In this document: one piece after another, positions 1 through 6,281 of the stretch
How positions within the stretch are numbered: position 1 is the stretch's first letter
How the letters are laid out: each line of letters starts with the position of its first letter
Source: a virus
Direction: 5' to 3' (one strand)
IMG/VR virus record: IMGVR_UViG_3300046011_008292
Span: 1-21,663 of that record
DNA: 21,663 nt
Translations under genes and position numbers: made by a program
The notes under the pieces: generated by a model
Database searches by the model: none
Told to the model about the DNA's origin: nothing
Seen by the model: the letters and a program-made list of their open reading frames with translations, nothing else

Positions 1-1
1 C

Positions 2-394
2 AACTTTGAAACCCTTGATTGGTATCCGGGTGGTAAAGAACTATTGAAATACATTATCTCACTTGATATTCCTGTAGAGATACTTTCTTCTTCTGGTGGT
101 CGTATGCATCATGAAGAAGTGAAGCGGCAGAAAAAGGTTTGGTTGAAAAGGCACCACATTGACTTTACAGCCAATATCGTACCTGGTCGTCATTTGAAAG
201 CAAACTATGCCAAATCTGATATTATACTCATTGATGATACCCAAGATGTCATTGATGATTTTAATATGGCAGGCGGCATTGGTATACTTCACAAAGACAC
301 GGCTAAAACGATAAAAACTGTGCAGTCTGTACTTGACGACACATATATAAAAGTATATAATGAATCATGTGGACAAGATGCACATACAATTTAA
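2..394 (+). CDS. HAD-family 5'(3')-nucleotidase-like protein, 3' part only
   Basis: The reading frame is already open at base 2, so the start lies outside the window and about 130 C-terminal residues are visible. It begins NFETLDWYPGGKELLKYI, a helix like those before HAD motif II. Motif II is a serine-rich strand end (ILSSSGG). Motif III is probably the Lys of YAKSD, and motif IV is the acidic pair in ILIDD, followed by DDFNMAGGIGILH, the 'AGGxGIxH' end typical of phage and bacterial deoxyribonucleotidase-like HAD proteins. The motif I nucleophile (DxD) must lie upstream and cannot be checked. The likely role is removal of phosphate from a nucleotide or other small phosphoester in the cytoplasm; the substrate is inferred. 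It lies 25 bases before gene 32 on the same strand and was probably co-transcribed with it. Confidence 0.6.
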   Translation, partial: NFETLDWYPGGKELLKYIISLDIPVEILSSSGGRMHHEEVKRQKKVWLKRHHIDFTANIVPGRHLKANYAKSDIILIDDTQDVIDDFNMAGGIGILHKDTAKTIKTVQSVLDDTYIKVYNESCGQDAHTI

Positions 395-419
395 CATACT
401 AACTTATACGAGGTAATAA

Positions 420-1286
420 ATGTCAGATTTTTCTTCTCTTAAACGCAACCGCAATTCGTTTGATAAACTAACCAAAGCGGTTGAATCAATCAATACCCCC
501 ACAGAAGGCTCCAAAGGTTCTAAAGGTGATGAACGTTTTTGGCAGCCAGAAGTAGATAAAGCAGGTAATGGTATGGCAGTCATTCGTTTTCTGCCAGGAC
601 CATCAGCCGATGGTGATGAAGCATTACCATGGGTTCGTTTGTTTGATCATGGCTTTCAAGGTCCAGGTGGCTGGTACATTGAAAACTCTTTGACCACTTT
701 GAATCAGAAAGATCCAGTTTCAGAATACAACTCTGTTCTGTGGAATTCTGGTATTGAAGCAAACAAAGAAATTGCACGTAAACAGAAACGCCGTTTGTTT
801 TATATTGCAAACATTTATGTTGTTTCTGATCCTAAAAATCCAGAAAACGAAGGTCAAGTCAGACTGTACAAGTTTGGTAAGAAAATCTTTGATAAGATTA
901 CAGAGGCAATGAATCCTCAGTTTGAGGATGAGAAGCCAATTAATCCGTTTGATTTCTGGGAAGGCGCAAACTTCAAACTGAAGATTCGTCAAGTTGAAGG
1001 CTATCGCAACTACGATAAGTCTGAATTTGAAAGTTCGTCACCTTTGCTTGATGGTGATGATGCTAAACTTGAAACATTGTGGAAAAAAGAATATTCACTG
1101 AAAGAGTTTCTTGATCCTAAAAACTTCAAGTCATATGATGAACTGAAGTCTAAACTGGACAAAGTTTTGGGTCTAAGTGGTACTGCACCAGTATCAAAGA
1201 CTAAGGCTGAAGACTTTACACCACGTTCTTCACCTGATATTGAAGATGAAGAACTTGATTACTTCAAGTCTCTAGCAGAAGATTAA
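420..1286 (+). CDS. 32: gp32-like single-stranded DNA-binding protein
   Basis: T4 gp32 family, 288 residues against about 300 in T4. It coats single-stranded DNA cooperatively during phage replication, recombination and repair. The N terminus is a short basic segment (LKRNRNSFDKL, residues 8-17) like the T4 arm that drives cooperativity. The OB-fold core follows, with the hallmark strand GMAVIRFLPG (51-60) and then FDHGF and GWYIEN. The C terminus is acidic (DIEDEELDYFKSLAED), as in T4 where this tail contacts replication partners. His77 matches a T4 zinc ligand, but the Cys positions are replaced (N89/S90 and DPVS at 98-101) and the whole protein contains no cysteine. A good ribosome binding site, GAGG at 410-413, sits 6 bases before the ATG. 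The upstream gap is only 25 bases, leaving little room for the autoregulatory leader pseudoknot known in T4. Confidence 0.93.
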   Translation: MSDFSSLKRNRNSFDKLTKAVESINTPTEGSKGSKGDERFWQPEVDKAGNGMAVIRFLPGPSADGDEALPWVRLFDHGFQGPGGWYIENSLTTLNQKDPVSEYNSVLWNSGIEANKEIARKQKRRLFYIANIYVVSDPKNPENEGQVRLYKFGKKIFDKITEAMNPQFEDEKPINPFDFWEGANFKLKIRQVEGYRNYDKSEFESSSPLLDGDDAKLETLWKKEYSLKEFLDPKNFKSYDELKSKLDKVLGLSGTAPVSKTKAEDFTPRSSPDIEDEELDYFKSLAED

Positions 1287-1308
1287 TCCTCCACTTAATC
1301 AACTGCGG

Positions 1309-1332
1309 CGCCACCTTCGGGTGGCGTTTTTT
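1309..1332 (+). terminator. Rho-independent terminator with UUCG tetraloop after gene 32
   Basis: A perfect 7-bp stem, CGCCACC (1309-1315) with GGTGGCG (1320-1326), encloses the very stable C(TTCG)G tetraloop. Six T residues (1327-1332) follow. The hairpin lies 23 bases after the gp32 stop and directly before the stop of the convergent minus-strand gene at 1334. The minus strand has no T run after the hairpin, so the signal works only for the plus-strand transcript. Confidence 0.93.
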
Positions 1333-1333
1333 A

Positions 1334-3544
1334 TTATATGATGTGATAACTTGAAGTTACTCTGCCTACTAAGAGATTAGTAGCATCTTGATTATATGCT
1401 GATGCAATTGGTCCTGACTGTGATTGTGTGCTATTATTGACAGTCTGTGAGTTATCAACAAAGGTCGGATTGTTCATGAATTCTTTTGTTATGTCTCTTA
1501 ACATATCAGAATATTTTATCGAACCATCACGTAATTGTCCACCCATCATTCTATCTAAAGCCTCAACTTGATCATACAGCAGTGTAGCAATTGAGTCTGA
1601 CATTGATGAACTCTGTGCCGTTGTACCTGCTGCTGATGCTGCTTTTGTTGGATTGTAAGTTGGTGGTGTTGCCTGATTAGATGCTACTTGATTTTCTGGT
1701 GCTTGTGGTGTTGGAGTTCCTGTGGCGCCAGCAACTTTCATTAATGAACGTTCATAGTTTCCATATGCACCAGATGCCATTTCTGACTGTGAAGGATTTA
1801 CCCATTTTTTAATTGCCATTTGTAAATCCATATTACCATATTTTCTTGACCACAAATCTCTTTGTGCTTCCCAACCGGCTTGCCAATTAGGAAATCTAAC
1901 AAATGTTCTAGTGTTACCTTCATACGTAATGGTTTCACCAGGAACTCCACCAAATTTTGCTTGCTCTGGAAAAACTTCAGTACGACTTTTAGCAATAATA
2001 TTACCAGGATTATTGTGTCTGAAACCAACAGTTCCTTTTTTAGTTGAACCTTCTCTATTGGCTTGTTCGACCATCAATTGGTTTTGCTGTTCTCTGGATA
2101 AACTATTGAATGTTACTTTTTTATCGTAACTAAACGAACTTGCACCACCAACAGGTGTGGGTTGTCCCTGTGCTTGTCTTTCAGCCAATCTTTGTTGAAA
2201 TTCTAAACTAATGTCTGCGGTATTCATACGATTTAATACTGCTTGTGTATTACTTGTTCTTGCTTCTTTTTCCCTGATGAATGCTTCGTTTTCACGTATC
2301 TTATCTTGTATGTTACTTGCTCTTTGTCCTGCGGTTTCATAGCCAGTAACATTTCCCGATGCATCATATGTTGCAACTTGTCTGCCATCCTTCATCGTTT
2401 TTTCTAGTTCACGTTTTAAGCCTTCATTTTCTGAACGAACTTCTTCAACCGATCTTTCACTTGATAATGCACCGTATGCAGCCATTGCCGCTGAAATTGC
2501 GGCCATTACAGCAGCACCTTTTAGTCCACCAACTCCAGCAAATGCGGCTAAAGCACCAATGGTAACCATACCAAGAACTTTACCTTGATTTTCTTTGAAG
2601 ATATTGTATATGAATCCATACATATCTTTTATTACGGCAGTACCCAAGTCTTTAAATAAATTTATTGCGGTTTGCATACCAGCAGCAATTTTATCAACAG
2701 TTTGCTTAAACATTTTTTGAGTGTCGTCGATAAAGGTGCCTAACTTACCACCAGTCATACCATCAAGTTCTTTGTATAGTCCTGATAGTGCTTCTTTGAT
2801 TGAACTGAGTGAATCGCCTATTCCCCCACCAAGTTTAGAAAAATCAAGTGCTTTATATAATGAATAAAGAGCAAAACCCACCACTCCAGCAAGAACTACA
2901 CCCATAAATCCCATATTACCTAATGCGCCACTCAAAACACCAAATATTCCACGAAATGCACCACCCACCAAACTACCAATACCTCCGAATATTGAACCCA
3001 CTATGCTTGCAGCACCGCCAAGTAAACTGCCAGCAACACTTCCGATACCACTTAGCGCACCGCCTAACATACCGAGAATATTAAATCCTCCGCCACCAGC
3101 AGTTTTTCCTAAACCTGGTCCTGCTTTTCTTCCTCCACCAAACTTTGATTCGTATTTCTCTTCTCTTTGTTTCGCACCTTCAAAATATTTTGCCGGTGTG
3201 CCACCCCAAATGCGAACCATCTGTGCCATGTTTTTTGCAATGGATGGTAACATCATAGAGTTTCTTGCACTAATTTTAGAATCACGTGCAATTGAACTGA
3301 GTGCAGATGGAGAACCAGAAATTTCTGGTGTCATCATTGAAGAAGGAGATTTTCCAGATACAGCACTTGCCTGATAACCTTTTAATGAAGGAAATAATGC
3401 AGTCATTAGTCCTTTTTGTGTAAACAAGGCATTTCTTGGATCATATCTTTCTTTGAGTTGTTGATTGTACGCACCACTCAAAGAAGTGACTGCACTTTTA
3501 CCTGATTGTCTTTGGGCACGAACTAAGTCTGTAAAGGATGCCAT
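1334..3544 (-). CDS. Tape-measure-like tail protein with a C-terminal peptidoglycan hydrolase-like domain
   Basis: A 736-residue protein. Residues 1-60 are a conserved N-terminal block (SFTDLVRAQRQSGK, then DPRNALFTQKGLMTALFPSL). Residues 152-232 and 320-362 are very hydrophobic, Gly/Ala-rich helices, typical of tape measure proteins. Residues 363-460 are charged and probably coiled coil. Residues about 495-610 resemble the 'RNNPGNI' phage muramidase or lytic-transglycosylase-like domain: RHNNPGNI (509-516), FPNWQAGWEA (551-560), WVNP (581-584) and YGNYERSLMKVAG (594-606). The tail is Thr/Pro/Ala/Gln-rich. It lies directly after gp26 and the gp51-like frame, where tape measure genes follow their chaperones. 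From this I infer that it sets tail length, is the functional counterpart of T4 gp29, and helps pierce the cell wall. No catalytic residue is assigned. A weak ribosome binding site (AAGAG) precedes the ATG. It could instead be a hub-associated virion hydrolase. Confidence 0.72.
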   Translation of the reverse strand: MASFTDLVRAQRQSGKSAVTSLSGAYNQQLKERYDPRNALFTQKGLMTALFPSLKGYQASAVSGKSPSSMMTPEISGSPSALSSIARDSKISARNSMMLPSIAKNMAQMVRIWGGTPAKYFEGAKQREEKYESKFGGGRKAGPGLGKTAGGGGFNILGMLGGALSGIGSVAGSLLGGAASIVGSIFGGIGSLVGGAFRGIFGVLSGALGNMGFMGVVLAGVVGFALYSLYKALDFSKLGGGIGDSLSSIKEALSGLYKELDGMTGGKLGTFIDDTQKMFKQTVDKIAAGMQTAINLFKDLGTAVIKDMYGFIYNIFKENQGKVLGMVTIGALAAFAGVGGLKGAAVMAAISAAMAAYGALSSERSVEEVRSENEGLKRELEKTMKDGRQVATYDASGNVTGYETAGQRASNIQDKIRENEAFIREKEARTSNTQAVLNRMNTADISLEFQQRLAERQAQGQPTPVGGASSFSYDKKVTFNSLSREQQNQLMVEQANREGSTKKGTVGFRHNNPGNIIAKSRTEVFPEQAKFGGVPGETITYEGNTRTFVRFPNWQAGWEAQRDLWSRKYGNMDLQMAIKKWVNPSQSEMASGAYGNYERSLMKVAGATGTPTPQAPENQVASNQATPPTYNPTKAASAAGTTAQSSSMSDSIATLLYDQVEALDRMMGGQLRDGSIKYSDMLRDITKEFMNNPTFVDNSQTVNNSTQSQSGPIASAYNQDATNLLVGRVTSSYHII

Positions 3545-3546
3545 TT

Positions 3547-3750
3547 TTATCTCTTGCTTCTGTTAGAAATTTTTTCTTGTTGTAACTTCTCGTTTTCTTC
3601 TTTAATAAAGTTGACCAACATGGTTACATAAACACTCTTTTCCCATGGTACCATGTTTTCAATATCACTTAAATTATATTTGTGATGCTGCATTAATGCA
3701 AAATTAGTTTCAAAGTAATTCTTTAAATTATCATAACAAACGGTTATACG
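3547..3750 (-). CDS. 51: gp51-like baseplate hub assembly protein, probably made by -1 frameshift from gp26
   Basis: The frame encodes RITVCYDNLKNYFETNF, then ALMQHHKYNLSDIENMVPW, then EKSVYVTMLVNFIKEENEK, and stops at 3547-3549. I assign it to the small gp51-like/tail-assembly-chaperone type from this helical pattern and its place after gp26; the name is moderately certain. In this frame the first ATG is at 3693, at residue 20 of the open stretch, giving a 48-residue protein if used. No ribosome binding site precedes that ATG (AATTTTGCATTA), and the upstream part already looks like real protein. The frame is -1 relative to gp26 and joins it exactly at a T TTT TTC heptamer. The coordinates given begin at the first codon after the slip, producing 67 residues added to gp26 residues 1-243. 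It ends 2 bases before the tape-measure-like gene. Confidence 0.72.
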   Translation of the reverse strand, partial: RITVCYDNLKNYFETNFALMQHHKYNLSDIENMVPWEKSVYVTMLVNFIKEENEKLQQEKISNRSKR

Positions 3751-4478
3751 AAAAAACTTTGGAGTCCTTCAATTGTAATTGTTTCGTGATAACCACATTT
3801 AGCACAATTAAATTCAACATCTTTTTTAATCTTTGGCATAGTTTCAAAGAACTCTTGTACTTTAGAAAACTGCTCTCTAGTCAGTCCTTCGATGAATTCA
3901 AGAAGTTCTTTTTTCGGTACATCTTTTGAATAGAAAATGTTTTCTTCGGTATAAACGCCATCGATGCAAGCAATCAAAACGTTCATTAGTTTGTCAACTT
4001 CTGAACCCTCTTGCTTCTGTGCTTCTTCTACCATTTTGAAAGATGGGTATTTAATTAGAATGCCCATATCCTTACTTAATTCAATTTTGTCGATTTTCTT
4101 TTCGTGAACTTCTGGTTGAATTTCGAGTAAGTTCATTTCAAGTTTAACGATATTGCCACACTCCTTTTCTTCACCATCTACTTCGATTTTATTGTTGCAG
4201 CGATAAGGTAGTTCAACCACTTCATTAACCGATCTTGCACGTAGATTCAAAAACAAATATTCAATATCAGTAATTGGTAAATCATCTACATCTAAATCAT
4301 CTAAACAGCAATTTGTTAAAATCTGTTTTATGGCTAAAAGAACAGAATCGGCTTCATTTGATTCCATTGCCATTAAAAGAATTTTTTCTTCTCTGACCAA
4401 AAATGGTCTAAAATGAATTAACCTGTTTGTTAATGGTAAAGTCAATTCATAAATGGGTACATCTATTTTAGGTAACAT
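3744..4478 (-). CDS. 26: gp26-like baseplate hub assembly protein / tail assembly chaperone
   Basis: A 244-residue protein of the T4 gp26 (T4_baseplate) family. Family features seen are the N-terminal IDVPIYELTLPLTNR, then FRPFLVREEKILLMAMES (23-40), a block ending in YLFLNLRARSVNEVVEL (74-90), YPSFKMVEE in the middle, and near the C terminus EQFSKVQEFFETMPKIKKD (202-220) followed by CAKCG. Cys94, Cys107, Cys225 and Cys228 could form one zinc site or two half sites. In T4, gp26 is needed for baseplate hub assembly. Its place between a tube-fold gene and a tape-measure-like gene, and the slippery site at codons 241-243, suggest it is the short form of a chaperone pair like lambda gpG/gpGT. GAGG lies 7 bases before the ATG, downstream of the previous stop. 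Confidence 0.85.
   Translation of the reverse strand: MLPKIDVPIYELTLPLTNRLIHFRPFLVREEKILLMAMESNEADSVLLAIKQILTNCCLDDLDVDDLPITDIEYLFLNLRARSVNEVVELPYRCNNKIEVDGEEKECGNIVKLEMNLLEIQPEVHEKKIDKIELSKDMGILIKYPSFKMVEEAQKQEGSEVDKLMNVLIACIDGVYTEENIFYSKDVPKKELLEFIEGLTREQFSKVQEFFETMPKIKKDVEFNCAKCGYHETITIEGLQSFFV
3750..3756 (-). promoter_or_regulatory. Candidate -1 ribosomal frameshift site (T TTT TTC) at the end of gp26
   Basis: Read on the minus strand, the end of gp26 is CAA AGT TTT TTC GTA TAA. The heptamer T TTT TTC fits the X XXY YYZ rule in the gp26 frame, and both tRNAs can re-pair with TTT after a -1 slip. Upstream, GAAGGA (3765-3770) ends 8 bases before the heptamer, similar in placing to the Shine-Dalgarno-like stimulator of E. 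coli dnaX. Downstream, ATAAC (3743-3747) can pair with GTTAT (3733-3737) around a 5-base loop, starting two bases after the heptamer; this hairpin is short and AU-rich, so its effect is doubtful. Confidence 0.65.
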
Positions 4479-4495
4479 AATAACCTCACATTAAA

Positions 4496-5224
4496 TTAAA
4501 ATGATAGTAATCTTGAAGCACCGGCACCAAGTAAAGATGCCGCTGTTGCACCAAGATTGTATTTTCCTTCGTAAATTGTTTGAAATTTTTGATACGCAAA
4601 CTGAACAGTAACTCTATGAAAACCTTCTTCTGACCAACTTAAAGGTTGTGCTGCTATGCCAATTGGAAAAGCATCAATAAGATTCACAGCATAAATTTGC
4701 TTTACTAAATCATCAAACTGTGTTATTGTAATTTGCGTTAAGTATCTGGAATTTTGTCCTTTTGGAAAACGCAAGTTGTTTGTATCTGTTGGCATGATTG
4801 CTTCTAACCATCTATCGAACAACTTACGTTCATAGAATTCATTTGTACACAAAAATGTTAAAGATGTTTCGGAATATTGTGTTTGATATGGCACTTTAAA
4901 AATAGGACCATAAATTTTAACATCTTCGGTTTGCACAGTTTTACCTGGCAGTTCCGCTGTTTCACACTGCAAAGCAAGATAACGAGTCATTCCAGGATTT
5001 GCGCTTTTCTGAGCATCATTTTTTTGTCCTAATGCATTTCCTATTGCTTGGGAAATTTCAGAAAAGGCAGAGTTGGGTAAATTTAGAATTTTTTCAATAA
5101 CCGAATTGCTTATGTAATTCCCAATATACTCTGGTATTGGAAGTATAACTTCATAACGACATGGTCGAGCAAGACCGTCTTTGCCCTTAATATTCGACAG
5201 AAATAGATTAGGTGAAAACGACAT
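4496..5224 (-). CDS. 54: Tail-tube-fold protein, gp54-like baseplate tube initiator (or gp19-like)
   Basis: A 242-residue protein with the layout of the T4 gp19/gp54/gp48 tube fold: an N-terminal segment (LARPCRYEVILPIPEYIGN), an insert at about 35-75, then LALQCETAELPGKTVQ, VPYQTQYSETSLTFLCTN, FYERKLFDRWLEAIM, and a C-terminal strand GFHRVTVQFAYQKFQTIY. Proteins of this fold form the rings of the tail tube or the tube-starting layer on the baseplate. I favour the gp54 role because its neighbours are hub genes (26, 51, tape measure), which lie close to gene 54 in T4. The main alternative is the tail tube protein gp19; no sheath gene is present in the window to support that. The start overlaps the stop of the previous gene (TAATG), with AGAGGA about 10 bases upstream. 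Confidence 0.62.
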   Translation of the reverse strand: MSFSPNLFLSNIKGKDGLARPCRYEVILPIPEYIGNYISNSVIEKILNLPNSAFSEISQAIGNALGQKNDAQKSANPGMTRYLALQCETAELPGKTVQTEDVKIYGPIFKVPYQTQYSETSLTFLCTNEFYERKLFDRWLEAIMPTDTNNLRFPKGQNSRYLTQITITQFDDLVKQIYAVNLIDAFPIGIAAQPLSWSEEGFHRVTVQFAYQKFQTIYEGKYNLGATAASLLGAGASRLLSF

Positions 5225-5805
5225 TAAAATTTATCCTCTGATTCCGACCAGACTTTGCTGGCGCTTGCTTTTGCAAATGATTCTACTGGTAACATCACGG
5301 CGATGTCCCACTCATCTGCGGTTATTTCCAGAAAACGAGACTGCACATGACTAGATAAGTATCGCTTGATACATGGTGTGGCTTCATAAATTTTAGATGC
5401 TCGTCTTAAAAAATCATAACTAATTCTAAACCTTGTACCCTCATCATATCGATGATCCGTTAAGATTGTGCTTAACTTGTCGAGAAGAATGATTCGTCGC
5501 TTTGGGTGAATGTAATGTAGATTCAACCCTAAAAAGCCGTCTGGATATCGTTCTATTGGAATTACCAATGGGAACCTGTCGTAATATGGCAACGAATCTT
5601 TCGTCTTTGGATCATAATAATAAAAGTACATACGACCTATGATAGACTGATTTTTAAATCGTTCACGGTCACTCATCAATTGACCTTTGGTGGGTCTGAG
5701 TGCAGGAACTTTGGACCTTAGCCACGCACGTGCTTCACGTGAACGTGGAGCATATCCCGATTTAGCAAGGGATTCCTTAATTCTATCAATGAGTCGTTTC
5801 GCCAT
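5224..5805 (-). CDS. Conserved T4-like phage protein of unknown function
   Basis: A 193-residue soluble protein with no signal peptide or membrane segment. The N-terminal 50 residues are basic and helical (MAKRLIDRIKESLAKSGYAP, then REARAWLRSKV). The centre has a distinctive aromatic block, IGRMYFYYYDPKTKDSLPYY followed by DRFPLVIPIERY and FLGLNLHYIHPKRR, and the C-terminal part contains SYDFLRRASKI, CIKRYLSSHVQSRF and ADEWDIAVMLPVESFAKASA. I recognise this pattern from cyanophage-type T4-like genomes but cannot assign a function. Its place between the gp4 head-completion gene and the tube-fold gene, with 7 bases to gp4 and a 1-base overlap downstream, suggests a role in head completion or in joining heads and tails, possibly binding DNA through its basic N terminus. 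A DNA-end-protector role (T4 gp2-like) is possible but not shown. Confidence 0.6.
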   Translation of the reverse strand: MAKRLIDRIKESLAKSGYAPRSREARAWLRSKVPALRPTKGQLMSDRERFKNQSIIGRMYFYYYDPKTKDSLPYYDRFPLVIPIERYPDGFLGLNLHYIHPKRRIILLDKLSTILTDHRYDEGTRFRISYDFLRRASKIYEATPCIKRYLSSHVQSRFLEITADEWDIAVMLPVESFAKASASKVWSESEDKF

Positions 5806-5812
5806 CTTATAT

Positions 5813-6247
5813 TTATCTTATACCAAGGTGCTTTTCAGTCAAAATTAGAAATTGCCAACCGTGGTCTTTACAGAACTCTTCGGCCGCAAACCACTTGGCT
5901 TTGTTGATTTCGTAAGTAATTGCTTCTTGTAGAAACGTTTTGGTCTTGCGTTTCTGTGTGGGTGGTTGAGTTTGTTTCTCTGGTTTGACCTCTATGATAT
6001 AAGTCATAACCGTACCGTCTGCTTTACGCATCTTGGCAATGAAGTCTGGAAAGTAACGATGCTTCTTTTTGTCAACCGGACTGTAGTAGGGTATAGGAAG
6101 TTCTTCCGAACCCCACCAAATGACGTTCGGATTATCATCTAAATATCTCATCACCTTTATCTCCCACGTTGACCTGTAGATGATGTTATTTGCATCACCC
6201 TTGTATTTCTGCGGGTTTTTCGGTTTAAACCTTCCTTTGTTTGACAT
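5813..6247 (-). CDS. 4: gp4-like head completion protein (PD-(D/E)XK nuclease)
   Basis: A 144-residue protein close to T4 gp4 (also called gp50), about 150 residues. The signature GRFKPKNPQKYKGD at the N terminus, NPNVIWWGSEELPIPY (39-54) and SPVDKKKHRYFPDF (56-69) are shared with the T4 protein. The nuclease core is complete by eye: Glu29 in TWE, Asp68 in FPDF, and Glu86-x-Lys88 in IIEVKPEKQ. In T4-like phages gp4 is needed for the packaged head to join the tail, and work on a related phage reported nuclease activity. It is the first gene of the minus-strand cluster and diverges from the gp48 gene across 34 bases. No clear ribosome binding site precedes its ATG. Confidence 0.88.
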   Translation of the reverse strand: MSNKGRFKPKNPQKYKGDANNIIYRSTWEIKVMRYLDDNPNVIWWGSEELPIPYYSPVDKKKHRYFPDFIAKMRKADGTVMTYIIEVKPEKQTQPPTQKRKTKTFLQEAITYEINKAKWFAAEEFCKDHGWQFLILTEKHLGIR

Positions 6248-6252
6248 AAATA
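6245..6252 (+). promoter_or_regulatory. Candidate T4-type late promoter box CATAAATA for the baseplate operon
   Basis: CATAAATA differs from the T4 late consensus TATAAATA at the first base only. It lies 29 bases before the ATG of the gp48-like gene, and the expected transcription start, a few bases downstream, falls before its ribosome binding site (AAGGA, 6272-6276). The box overlaps the gp4 start codon on the other strand. In T4 such boxes are read by the phage late sigma factor. No matching box was found on the minus strand in this gap. Confidence 0.45.
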
Positions 6253-6281
6253 CTATCTAGTTAAACAAAACAAGGATTCCC

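Noticed and set aside
3003-3374. Plus-strand 123-codon open frame, Pro-rich
   Set aside because: It is the antisense shadow of the Gly/Ala-rich helices of the tape-measure-like gene; no ribosome binding site and no known pattern.
3547-3693. Independent 48-residue gp51-like gene starting at ATG 3693
   Set aside because: No ribosome binding site precedes this ATG, and the protein pattern continues upstream (YDNLKNYFETNFAL) to the slip site in gp26. Kept only as a fallback reading.
3733-3747. Hairpin after the slip site as a strong frameshift stimulator
   Set aside because: It has only five AU-rich base pairs. It is mentioned with the slip site but is not counted as firm evidence.
5810-5817. 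GATAAATA on the minus strand as a late promoter for the 193-residue gene
   Set aside because: It overlaps the gp4 stop and lies only 5 bases before the ATG, so the transcript would start inside the gene.
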